Below, piece after piece: positions 47,501-58,735 of a stretch of 64,000 nucleotides of DNA (its first letter is position 1; each line of letters begins with the position of its first letter). Under the pieces are notes generated by a model, which ran no database searches, was not told where the DNA came from, and saw only the letters and a list, made by a program, of their open reading frames with translations. The stretch comes from Rhytidiadelphus loreus. Its lineage: Eukaryota > Streptophyta > Bryopsida > Hypnales > Hylocomiaceae. The position numbers were made by a program, and so were the translations under genes. The stretch covers positions 14,136,001 to 14,200,000 of the forward strand of contig OX344764.1 of NCBI GenBank assembly GCA_947034895.1, written 5' to 3'.

Positions 47501-50500
47501 AAAATTGCAGTTTTGGCAAAACGCTACCAAAAACATTTGGTCTTTCTTACAAACATCTCCCTTCACAATTTAGTATTCTTCATCAATTATTTCATGTAAA
47601 ATTTCAAGAATGAATACAAAGTATTTATTGTTAAAATGTGCTTCTTGTATTTGCAACTTACTTCTTCAACATCAAATTTCTTTCTTCAAAGTGCAAGGCC
47701 TACGCCAATGAAAAACTTTGAGGGGTGAAACTTTCCATCCAAGATCGATAGAAAAATCCTTGTTTTTTGAAATCAACTCCTTAGATCTTACAATTGGTGA
47801 GTTTTTTCAATTCAATTTTTTTGAAGGGTATATTCTAACAATTAACTAAGTGATTCTAATATTGGATCTACTAACAAGAAAAAAGCAAGAAGAATATAGC
47901 ATTGATTTAGAAAAGGTATTTCAGTAAAAAACTTTTGCTTGAAACAACCCGAGAGCTTAGTAGAAGAATGGCATATGGCAAATGTGCTTTAACACCGTCT
48001 AATTCCCGTCCAAGTCCTCGGAGGGGATTATAGGGGGAGTGGGGTTAACTTTAGAAACTTTGTTGCTTGCCTAGATGTCATAGCCTCATAGGTCATTTTC
48101 AAGGTCAAACGCAAAATTTCACATCGATACACTAATTTTAGATTTTGATATTGTTAAGCTCAATAATAAATAGGGAACTCCTTCAATCTTCTTTTTTCAT
48201 TGCATTTTTGTTTTTTCCAAAATCATATGAATTGTCAATCTTGGAGCCATTGAAGGAACCAACTTGGAACATTTGAATATATACTACATTTGAATATATT
48301 TTATCAAAATTTTCTTCATATGTGCTTAACCCTTTAGTGATCGGTTGACCACTTTTTGGTCGAATTTTGGATTCTTTGTCTTTTATTGTCCTTAATAGAC
48401 TACAGGGTATTTGAAAAAATTTAGGTGGTAACACAAATAGAGCTTCAACATGCGCTCCAAACAAATCAAGTTTCAAAGAATTTTGTGCACTAACAAGGTA
48501 GTTGTGCTTGTCCAAAGACAAGAGGGCCGACTTGAGTCATGCCTTCTAAGTCACATATATATTCAGCAACTCAAGTGATTCTATTTGAAATTGACTCTTA
48601 GGAATGATAGAAACATTGCTCAGCAATCCCATGAATTGTAGAGGCATGTTTCAAAAGTTATGGGCAATAATTAGTATTATGCTGCTTTAGTTGAAGGCTA
48701 CTTAAATGCATCGCACTTTGAAGATCACTCACAACAAATTGCACCATTAGATCATGTTCATTTTTAATTTTTTCACAGATAAAGTCTACAACATCAATTC
48801 CTATGGTCTGATCTGGGATTACTTACGTGGAGTAGTGATGAAATTTTCCTTTTCCAAATTTGTATTCAAAAATTGCGCTCGCCCTCCAAATCAACCACGG
48901 TCACTAAAGGATTAAGAAATACATCAATAATTCTAATCGTTGTTCTAATTTTAAAGTACTCCAGAAAACTAAACATGAATACTATAAAAACACAACCAAA
49001 TCAACAAATGTTTTTTGCAATCATCCACAAATGTATTTCTATTTTTGATTGGAGTGGAAAATTTACAACTCTCTTCAAATTACTATCATTAGAAGACCAT
49101 TAAAAGTCAAATATATGAAAGAAAAGAAAATCCCAAGTTGAACTTTAGACAACCAAAATAGAGTCCATTAACAACAAGCTTAAAGGCAAAAGCTATAATG
49201 TGCCATGGCAAGTAAGGTTGGAAAAAGAAAAATCATAAAAATGGAAAGACGAATTTTGAAAATCTTCATCTGGATTTTCTTACCTTTATCATATGTAGTT
49301 TTCAATATCTATCCGATGATAGCAATATCAAGTCCTAATTCTACACCAATCCAAACACAATATCATATTCTTTTGTAGTTCACTCTATGTTGGATTGGTG
49401 ATACCCTTAACAATTTGGTATTCCTCAAGTATTTTGACCCTCTATTCAAACAAAGTTTCAAGAATGAATACTAAGTAATTATTGTTAAATTGTTCTTCAT
49501 GTATTTGCAACTTATTTCTTCAATATAAGATTTTTTTCCTTAAGTTTCTAGACCTACAATTTTTGTTGATGAAGAGTTTGAAGTACAAAACTTCATGTCC
49601 AAAATGGGTAGAAAAATCCTTGTTTATGCAAATCAACTATTTAGATCTTGTAGCTAGTGAGTTTTTTGCTTCAAATTTTTTAAAGGGAATAGTCCAATAC
49701 TTAAACTAAGATATTCTAAAATTGAATCAATTGTAGTCCAACCTTATTGATTAGAAAGGATTATTTTAGTTTTCCTAGGACAATTATGAACAATTAACAT
49801 TTTAATTTTCAATTTAATAGAAAATATATTAAAATTAGCTTAGAAAATTTATATGGGGTTAAGGGTACCATTTATAGTGGGTAAAAATTTAATTAAATAA
49901 TTAAATAAAAATAAAAAATAAAAAATAAATATTTACAAGCCGATTTGTGCTGGTTCATGCCTTCTTGGTGTCATGTTTTATTTTGCAAATTGGTTGCATG
50001 CTATTTGGGTGGTGTTGGTAATTTGTGACTGCGAGTGATTGTGAAGATTCATCTTGAGCGATTAAAAATATAATCTTTTGTGTGAGAAATTGAGCATTGT
50101 AAGTTAGAAGAGAGACTATGAGATTGATGAGCATTGTGAGATAGGGAGTCTGTAAGCATCGAAATTATGAGTACTGTGAAAACCTTGCAAGATAGGAGTT
50201 GTGCAAGATTGATCGTTCGAAGTAGATCAATGTATACTATTGTTGCTTTCAAGGTTTGGCACGATTGTGGCTCGGTGCTTGAAACCCTAATATGGTGTGC
50301 ATGAAGAGGATTGATCCAATAAGTTGCTGAGAAGATTGAGTAGGGTGGTGCAGTGGAGTAACAATCTCCCTGAAGCAGGGAAGCTGCGAATAAACTAGTG
50401 CTAAATTGCTAATATTATGTGATCTTGGATAAATTTGACCAAGGTGAAAAAGGAATAAGAAAAATTGACCATAGGTATAAATTCTTACCTCCATACTTTT

Positions 50501-51770
50501 GCATACGGAGAAAAATTTGACGTAGAATATAGAACCGCTAGGCATTTTTGCATTAAACGTGATAGCTATAGATTGATTGGACTATTTGACCCAAACGTAA
50601 AAAGGAATTATTAATGAACTATGTGTACTATTTTCAAAATATTATATTGGAATTGATTAGGGCTTAGAGCATTCATTGCATCAAACAATTTGACCAAACC
50701 TGAACGATTTGACTACGAATATTTGACCTCCTTATAGAACACTAGACAAGACTGGAACTTCATACATTGTGTCTGCATACATTGGTAAAGGACTAAGAAC
50801 AAAATTTCAAACCCCTTGGGAATAAGAGTGCTTGTGTATTGTAAGTCCTAAAACAAGTATATTTCAAATTTAAAATATAATATTATTTGAAAAGTGACTT
50901 TAGTCACAAAACATTAGATTGATTAAACCTTTCTCTAAAACTAAGAACCCCTATACTATTGTTTCCTGGGTTTTGTAGAAGTGCAAAACCTAGCTTACAT
51001 CTACTAACAAGTAAAAAATAAAAGAATAAAGCATTGGTTTCGAAAAGGTATTTTGAGAACAAGTTTTGGCTTGAAACCACCAAAGAACTTTTTAGAAGAG
51101 TGACATTGTCTATGTGCACGCCTTGTTTAGTGGTTGTAGGCTTATAGCCAATGTCCTTCAAACATGTCCAATTCATGTTGCAGTCTTTGGAGGGGATCAT
51201 AGGGGGGATTGGAGGGGTGGATAACTTTGGGAAGAACTACTTAAGTTTATAAATTCCATTGTGTGCTTAGATGACCAAGGTCATTTCCGAAGGCACACAC
51301 AAAATTTTACATGCATTCATTCTTGATTTTGATATTGTTACGCTCAACAATTAATAGATAGCTCCTTCAATCTATTCCTTATTGCATTTTTGTTTTTCCA
51401 AAATCATGTAAATTGTCATTCTTAATTTCTTATAGCTATTGAATGCAACAATTTGAATATCTCTTATCACAATTTTTTTCATATGAGCTTAAGAAATACA
51501 TCAATAATTCTAAGAAGTTTATTGCTATTATCTCCATTTTTCAAAAGCAATCAAAATATTTCAAGTTCATTTGCAATCATTTTCTTTTCTACAATGAAGC
51601 ACCATTTGTAAGAGCCATTGAAAGCCAATGATTTGAGGTCTATGGTGACACTTCAATAGACACCTAAGGTAGACCGGCCCAATTTTGTCCCCTACTTTTG
51701 GCTCCAATTCTCTCTAAAAAAACATCCAAATTTGTTTATTTTTCTCACAAAATGAGTGAATTAATCCCTA
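44570..51770. other. AT-rich repeat-dominated intergenic DNA without a gene
   Basis: No gene is recognised. The stretch consists of several diverged copies of the repeats described at 41-44.5 kb, separated by AT-rich DNA without visible structure. Frames up to about 110 codons occur but fall in repeat copies, lack domains and are not conserved between copies. Confidence 0.55.
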
Positions 51771-51779
51771 AAGGAGAAT

Positions 51780-52345
51780 GTTATGAGGAGTTTTATTTTG
51801 CAAACAATGAAGGAAAGAAATAGTGTATGAAGTTGTCTTTGCTTTCAATTTTGAAAATTTTCAAATAAAAAAATAAGGATATATTAATTGTTTACTAGAA
51901 CATTCTCACCATTGGGATTAACAATTCTAAAATTCTTCCAAAAGTTATTAGCATATTACTATTAGTCATATCTTTCATTAAATAACACCTTCTACTTTAC
52001 AATTTAAAAAAAAATGAATATGAAATTTTTTTTGGTTCAATTTTTTAATATATATTTTCAACCCGTTTATCTTATTGACTTATAGGACATACATGTTTTT
52101 TCTTGAAAATGTTGAAAGATAAATCTTCACCTTTTGGAAGGGCTAGAAAAGCCTATATTTTGAAGTTTGGGCACATTGAACCTGTAATCATTGGGGATAC
52201 TTGCTTTAAAATTTTGGGACAATATACTTGAACACATTAACCAAAAGATTGTACAATTGGTTTTGTTAAAAAATATATATTGATGAAGATTTTGACCTTG
52301 CTTTGGGGTCAAGCATTTTGAAGCAATTTTGGGCTTCTAAACATG
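51780..52345. repeat. Dispersed repeat, partner of 25.40-25.95 kb
   Basis: Colinear with 25400-25950 in the same orientation. It is followed immediately by the element at 52360-52634. Confidence 0.7.
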
Positions 52346-52359
52346 ATGGTCCTTTAGGG

Positions 52360-52634
52360 GTAACGTGTTAATCTTGTATTGGTGAGTACTTAAGGCAATT
52401 ATGGGTTGTTTATGGAACATTTGTGACTCCACTCCATGGACGGTTTTGTAATCTCAAGGCAAACCACTTTAGAAATTCAGAGGAGTTACAGTTTTCATTG
52501 GAAAATTATAATTCCACTTGGGGGCCTAATTTGTGAAACAAGTGCACACCTCTGCAAAATATGTGCCCCGCTTGGAGTTGACCCCAAGATATTCAGATTG
52601 CAAATCGGGGTGGTAACAGGCGTGTCTACCTTAC
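52360..52634. repeat. GTAAGGTAG-ended dispersed element abutting the CHS promoter
   Basis: Reverse-complement copy of 16607-16890, ending in GTCTACCTTAC at 52624-52634. To its right the sequence turns GC-richer and unique, leading to the CHS G-box and TATA box. Repeat DNA therefore approaches within about 225 bp of the G-box. Confidence 0.7.
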
Positions 52635-52859
52635 GAAGTTGGACTCTCATGGGATGTCAACAACAACAGAGGGACATTCAGTCAACGAGGAAAGCAAGCT
52701 CTGCTGACAGGATTCTAATATTCTACTCCGTAATAACTGAAGGAATTGGCCGCACGCTGAACCCGATCCTTCATCCATTCTCCCCTGGTGGCGGGGCCAG
52801 TTTCTCCACAGAACTCGTCGCCAAGACTTCCCAGCAGTCCACGCTCTTCCGATCCTCCA

Positions 52860-52865
52860 CACGTG
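52860..52865. promoter_or_regulatory. G-box (CACGTG) in the CHS promoter
   Basis: Perfect CACGTG in the context CCACACGTGACGCC, 44 bases upstream of a TATA box. In other plants, CHS promoters use an ACGT element of this type, with a MYB site, for light and UV response. It is also the preferred site of bHLH proteins with H-E-R basic regions, such as the one encoded at 30.6-35.8 kb. Confidence 0.65.
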
Positions 52866-52908
52866 ACGCCGCAGACTCTCACCCCGCGTTGCTCTGAGCC
52901 ACACGCAC

Positions 52909-52914
52909 TATAAA
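52909..52914 (+). promoter_or_regulatory. TATA box of the CHS gene
   Basis: TATAAA in the context GCACTATAAAGAGCC, 250 bases upstream of the start codon. Transcription would start about 25-35 bases downstream, giving a 5' leader of roughly 210-220 bases. Confidence 0.75.
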
Positions 52915-53158
52915 GAGCCTGAAAACCTACTTCCCATCCTCACAACAGCAAACATCGATCAATCCCCAGCGCTCCAGCAACTGGCAATAATCCTCTACTA
53001 CACTTTAGAGGCCTTGGATTCGATTCCAAGTTAGTTAAGCTCTCATTAATTCGGCACGGTCGGATCGGATCTATTGATTCGACTTCCAGACGGGAGACTT
53101 GGAACGCGAGTAGCACGCACTTCCCACTTCGGTCCCTAGTAGCGAACTCGTCGACGCA

Positions 53159-54623
53159 ATGGCTTCCCAGACTGCGGTGAGCGCTGCGCTCCCCAGGGGA
53201 CAGCCTCGTGCGGACGGGCCGGCGTGCGTGTTGGGCATCGGCACTGCCGTGCCTCCCACGGAGTTTCTGCAATCGGAGTACCCGGATTTCTTCTTCAACA
53301 TCACCAACTGCGGCGAGAAGGAGGCGCTCAAGGCCAAGTTCAAGCGCATCTGTAAGTGACCATCTGGAGCCGCACGCATGTAAATGATTCACTTTGAACA
53401 GTTGTAGGAATACTCATTCTGGCCCATCTGACTTAATTGCTTGCCGATGAATCCCATTAAGTAGTTTGATACATGTGGGTGATGGACTTTGAATTCTGAT
53501 GCAAGCTGCGCTTCGTAGTCTAGTACCCAATTTGATGTGAGTGGAATGAATTCGAAGTAAGATGCTTGTGTGGTGGTGTCCTCAATGAAATGAAATTGAC
53601 GTGATACATGTGTGATCCCATTCCACAGGCGACAAGTCGGGTATCCGGAAGCGTCACCTGTTCTTGACGGAGGAAGTGCTGAAGGCCAACCCGGGAATCT
53701 GCACGTACATGGAGCCCTCGCTGAACGCACGCCACGACATCGTGGTGGTGCAAGTGCCGAAGCTCGCGGCCGAGGCCGCGCTGAAGGCCATCAAGGAGTG
53801 GGGTGGCCGCAAGTCCGACATCACGCACATCGTGTTTGCCACCACCAGTGGCGTGAACATGCCCGGCGCCGACCACGCGCTGGCCAAGCTGCTGGGCCTG
53901 AAGCCCACCGTGAAGCGCGTGATGATGTACCAAACCGGCTGCTTCGGCGGCGCCTCGGTGTTGCGCGTGGCCAAGGACTTGGCCGAGAACAACAAGAACG
54001 CGCGCGTGCTGGCCGTGTGCAGCGAGGTGACGGCCGTGACGTACCGTGCCCCGAGCGAGAATCACTTGGACGGCCTGGTGGGCTCGGCACTGTTCGGGGA
54101 TGGCGCGGGCGTGTACGTGGTCGGGTCGGACCCCAAGCCGCAAGTGGAGAAGGCTTTGTTCGAGGTCCAATGGGCGGGGGAGACCATCTTGCCCGAAAGT
54201 GATGGCGCCATTGACGGTCATCTCACGGAAGCAGGGCTCATCTTCCATTTGATGAAGGACGTTCCCGGGCTGATCTCGAAGAACATCGAGAAGTTTCTGA
54301 CGGAGGCGCGCAAGTGCGTGGGCTCCCCTGCGTGGAACGAGATGTTCTGGGCCGTGCACCCAGGAGGCCCCGCTATTCTGGACCAGGTGGAGGCCAAGCT
54401 GCAGCTCTCCAAGGACAAGATGCAGGGCAGCCGCGACGTGCTGCTGGAGTACGGCAACATGTCGAGCTCGTCGGTGATGTTCGTGTTGGACCAGATTCGG
54501 CAGAGATCGCTGAAGATGGGGTCTTCCACGCTCGGGGAGGGCAGCGACTTCGGATTCTTCATTGGCTTCGGACCGGGACTCACGCTCGAGGTGTTGGTGC
54601 TCCGAGCCGCAGCCAATCAATAG
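53159..54623 (+). CDS. CHS: Chalcone synthase (type III polyketide synthase)
   Basis: Condenses p-coumaroyl-CoA with three malonyl-CoA to naringenin chalcone, the committed step to flavonoids. Exons 53159-53351 and 53629-54623 encode 395 residues, the normal length. The 277-bp intron splits the Cys65 codon (T|GC), the position conserved in land-plant CHS genes. The catalytic Cys169 (QTGCFGG), His308 (AVHPGGP) and Asn341 (YGNMSS) are present, as are the gatekeepers Phe220 and Phe270. All sit five residues after their alfalfa CHS2 numbers. Positions that change in many CHS-like enzymes keep the CHS residues (T137, T199, T202, G216, G261, S343), and the C-terminal GFGPGLT loop is intact. Moss-like variants such as [10 protein letters not shown] are present. 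It is GC-rich against an AT-rich background and is preceded by a G-box and TATA box. A chalcone product is most likely, though other starter CoAs cannot be excluded. Confidence 0.97.
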
Positions 54624-56230
54624 GCGAGGTCCCGACGGGCCAGAATTTTGGTCGATTGTTCAAGTGAATTCATTTTTGGTGCTGTTCATATTAGTGTACA
54701 TATGACAAGAGTACAAAGGTCCACATTGGATCACTACTCTTCATGGTTAACCTTAGCTAGGTCCATTGATGTGTTGCATTGGTTGCAACAATTGGAATCC
54801 GCAGCCAGCAGGAGGACTTGATACATACAAATCATTCAAAGAGTTTCCAGAATGCCAGTGACCATTTTCGCCCCCTCCACACATCAACTGCATTAATTAT
54901 TTTAAAGGTTATTGATTGCTTTGCAGTTGAGTCATGGCATTAAGTCTTATTATCCAGTCGGTTGTAGAGGTCGAGCACAAGAGCGGAATCCCAATCATTC
55001 AGCGTTATTTACAGTTCGAACATTGCAGAAAATTCGATCTGACCGGTTTCTATTGTCGTTTCTACTGAACTTCACAGGGTTGATTTTAGGTTTTCAGACG
55101 TTGGAATTGTTGGATGGCGAGCATCCCCAAAAGGTATTTCAGTGTCAGTCCATGGGGGGTGTATAGATCACCGATAAGGAAACACGTATTCATCATTGTT
55201 CATCTCACTCATCATCGTTACACAGCAAATTAAATCCTGAACAAGCTTAAATAACAAACCATATCTTCAACAGACCTCAAAACAACAGAAGCAATATTAA
55301 GTTCTAAGTTCAAATTATTACATACAGAATGAGGCTTCTCTCAAATTACAAATAGATGTAGTTAATCACGTTAGGCCGTTGAAGAGGTGCTGCTGATGGA
55401 TGATCAATGAAGCCTTCATTCTTCTTGTTCCTTCTTTTGTACCATATCAATCTCAAGGAAACAATTGAGTAAATTTTTTGGTTTTCCTATTATAATTACT
55501 GAAAGAAAATGGCTCATTGCCACGCACATCCTCTCAGATCTTCCCAGACATTCTCCATTGCTAGTACTCTTCCAACGAAAATATCACCGTTTCAAAAAAT
55601 AACAAAGAAGCAATCCTTCAACCGAGTTGAGGGAAATCTTGCAGTCATCGCTGAAGAGTGATTTCACTCAAGAGCTGTAGTTATAACAATCCCGGATGGA
55701 ACCAGAAGCAAATCCAATACCCCATAATTACAAACCTGGAAGCGAAATCACTGCAACCCATATGATGAAGTGTGGGACTGGTAGGAAGAAATCCGATACT
55801 ATGTAAGGTTCCCTCCTTAAGTCCTCTACAACTCAATGCAGTCGTTTGAGCAACACAAGATTTCTAACACACAAGATGCATCACCAAAAACTGACACACT
55901 TGCAACTTTTGTGTGTCACAGGCACAGGACTCAAAAATCTTCTATCACGTGTGCTCCTTTAGGAACCCCGAATTCAATAGAATGGAGTTTTGAGAAAAAG
56001 GAGGTGTCAAAGGTGTCACTGTCTCGAGCTTTTTGACAGTCCTGCCAGAGGGCTTTAGTGGCAGTAGGTATGACTTTCAGAATTCTGTATCTGGAAGACT
56101 AAGTTAGTCTTGTAAACTAACAGAAGAATGGATAGATGACTTACTTGGGAACATTTCTGTCTAACTAGTGTCACGCAGACATCGCTTAGCACCACACTGA
56201 TGTTTCGATCGTGCAAATATTTTGATTGCA
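54624..56230. other. CHS 3' region and intergenic DNA
   Basis: This contains the presumed CHS 3' UTR and then AT-rich, apparently single-copy DNA. Short frames (60-85 codons) show no domain. I see no RNA gene or bounded repeat. Confidence 0.5.
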
Positions 56231-56231
56231 G

Positions 56232-57255
56232 AGGTTCAGAAGAAAAAACGAGAAATCTAGGTTGTAGCAGCAAGGTGGACATCGTTGAGGATATCGCTGA
56301 CGAATTTGGTGATCGAGTGCTGGAAGACCAGTTCCATCGTTTTGCAATTGCCGTGGCTTCGCAAGACAGTGAGGTGGCACAGCAAATTATGCAAGAAATG
56401 CCTGGGGAAATGCACTCTGGCATGGGTCGTCTGGTCAATTTCGAGCATTTGATTTCAGTATGAAACCTCTGACGTTGTGCGTCCGGAAAGACAGAGATGA
56501 CCGTCATGGGAAATAAGGCTTCGGTATCTAGCATAAGCTATTGGAGTTGTCCCAATCTCTTATTTGTTTCTACTTTTATGAATGTGACTTCCTCTACTCC
56601 TGACTTTCCAAAATTGTGGTCTCACCTACATCAAATGCATAAGAATCAGTGCCATCACTTTCGGGACGGATTGAAAACATACAGACGTCAACGTTTGGAT
56701 GAAAGTCTTGAGTGTATTATGGACTCTCGCCGTGTTTATGACCCTGTTGCCTATATATAGGGGAGAGATAACTGGAACGAAGTCTTGCGAACGAAGTCAC
56801 TAAGTTGGAGGGACAGCTCCGAGAGCTTTATGGGCGAGTACTTCCGCTGGTTGGAGACAAGGGCACAGCTCGCCAGCCAATTATGAGGTTGTTGCAAAGC
56901 ATGTGGAACCAGGGGTGAGAATCTTTCATTGTAATTCGTAGAGGTTTACACTGCAGATAATGATTTCCTTCGCTGCATAACTGTATCATCTCGGTATAAG
57001 CCACTCCTGGAAACAATCGTGCTTAGAAATTAGATGTACTCACACAGTTAAATGATTCTTGTGCAGGGGAAGCGTATGCAACTGTATGGCGTCCATCGTG
57101 CACGCCATCGGAAGGTTTGTGGAGGCGTGTGCGTTGATGAAACGAGTGCTGGCCATCCAGGAGAAGAATTTAGGTCCAAATAGTCCAGAGCTTGTGCTTA
57201 CTTTACAACTGATAGTCATGCTTTTGGATAAGTTTGGAAGGGGACACCTGTAGCA
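56232..57255 (+). pseudogene. Remnant of a TPR-containing protein gene, 3' truncated
   Basis: At least three coding-like segments line up on the + strand. 56232-56458 follows TTGATTGCAG and reads KVDIVEDIADEFGDRVLED onward. About 56779-56911 is rich in E/L/R (VTKLEGQLRELYGRV). 57068-57255 follows TTGTGCAG. The last segment carries a kinesin-light-chain-type TPR helix pair (IGRFVEACALMKRVLAIQEK, then LGPNSPELVLTL and MLLDKFGR), a pattern repeated many times in intact family members. Here only about one repeat remains before a stop, and it runs straight into a fold-back element at 57248. I could not join the three segments into one open frame, so it is probably a pseudogene. A heavily spliced short gene is the alternative. 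Confidence 0.5.
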
Positions 57256-57522
57256 GCGACGACCTCGGTCGCCATTGCCGGAAGAATGGCCGAGTGAGCG
57301 CCTTCCTGCCCCTCCATTCCGTCCAACAAACGAAGGACATCCGGCCCGCCCCACCCAATGTTCTAATATTTTTTTTTTAAAATTTACAAAACCAAAAGAA
57401 CAGGAGTGATCAACCCCTGTCCGTTACCCCGATCTGTCCGTCACCCGATGAACTTCATTTTTCCCGGCAGGGATCGCCCGGCCATTCTTCCGGCGCCATT
57501 GGCGAGGTCGTCGCTGCTACAG
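57248..57522. mobile_element. Fold-back element with about 45-bp inverted ends
   Basis: The left end CTGTAGCAGCGACGACCTCG is matched exactly by the reverse complement of the right end at 57503-57522. Pairing continues imperfectly through CGGAAGAATGGCCG to about 57293 and 57478. The interior of about 185 bp is part GC-rich, part A/T-run, and non-coding. It begins exactly where the TPR remnant loses its frame, so its insertion probably truncated that gene. Confidence 0.8.
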
Positions 57523-58079
57523 ACTAGATGATATCCAACCGTTTTATATGAGGATACCAAAGATAAGCACCGAACACGGAGGCGACATCGAAGATGAGAA
57601 TGAGAACTTACCACGAACTGAATTGTTCGGCGGCATGTTCAAGCGAACAGCAATTTCAATTTGAACGTATTGGCTTTCCCCATTCTGGCGTTGTGCTGGA
57701 TAATTCCGGACACTGAGTTCATCTCTCGGGGTGACGGACGGGTGACGACAAGTGAGTCGCGCGCGGCTGGGATCAATAGTAGCTTGCAATTAAAAATGCA
57801 TCACGGCGGAAAGCTTGAATTTACAGAAGTCATCAGAATGAAATCGCAAAGCAGCGTAGCGTTCATAGTGGCCCATAACCTATTGTTTTCTTGACAACTC
57901 ACAAACAACTTACAAACATTTGCATTATTACTCTGCAACAACCATCTTCATACACAGAACTAAAAACAACACCGACTGACAGTCTTTCTCGATGAGAACG
58001 TCAAGGTCGAACAGAGTGGATAGATCTATTCTAATGAATGAATTAACTCTTCAACTTCCGTCTACTATGCATCCTGTTA

Positions 58080-58735
58080 CAAAAACTCAACTGACTGCAC
58101 TGCGCGCCATTCGAGCATCCCGCATACAAGACCTGCCCGTTGATTCCCAACGAATTGATAACTGAAAATGAATACAATCAAGGTGGCATTGAAGGTGGAG
58201 GCAACAAGATTTTTTAATGAATAGACGCCAGCAATTTAAGAAAATTATTAAAAATAGATGAAATCTCTCTTGAATCTCATTGAATCTCTCTGCGAATCAC
58301 AACTTAACCCAACCCAAAACTCTTCTACAGATGATAAACTCTTCACAAAAAATCCAATTCAAGGAATTTCACTTGAACCTTCAATCTCACGATCTAAGAA
58401 TCAGCTGGCGGCCATCTTCATTTGGAACAACAACTCTTGCTGCAACAGTCTGCTCGACATTGGAGCCTTGTGTGCGCATACAAGATCTGCTCTTTGATCT
58501 CCAGCAATTCACAATTTGAATACAAACGAGACATTTGGGAATGGAATATGGATGCAACAAGGTAAAAAGATCGATCAGTAGACTCCAGGAAATATTGAAA
58601 TTCATCAAAAATACATGGAATCTATCTTGAATCGCATCGAATCTCTCTGCGATTAACGACCCAAACCAAAACTCTTCACACAAAACCAATTCAAGGATTT
58701 ACACAAACTGAACCTTCAACCTCATGATGGAAGTC
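58080..58735. repeat. Degenerate tandem copies of the 3' end of the SAM-domain gene
   Basis: The last coding part and 3' flank of the gene at 58736-60334 recur downstream of it. GCATACAAGATCTGCTC with its surroundings occurs at about 58808 (in the gene), 58477 and 58121 (as GCATACAAGACCTGCCC). GAATCTCTCTGCG occurs near 58643 and 58286. The period is about 330-355 bases. Copies are increasingly diverged with distance, and their reading frames are broken. Confidence 0.75.

Noticed and set aside
53520..54620. A 366-codon frame on the - strand
   Set aside because: It is antisense to CHS exon 2 and its intron, with a His/Ala/Arg-rich translation and no domain. It has the same composition effect as at PAL.
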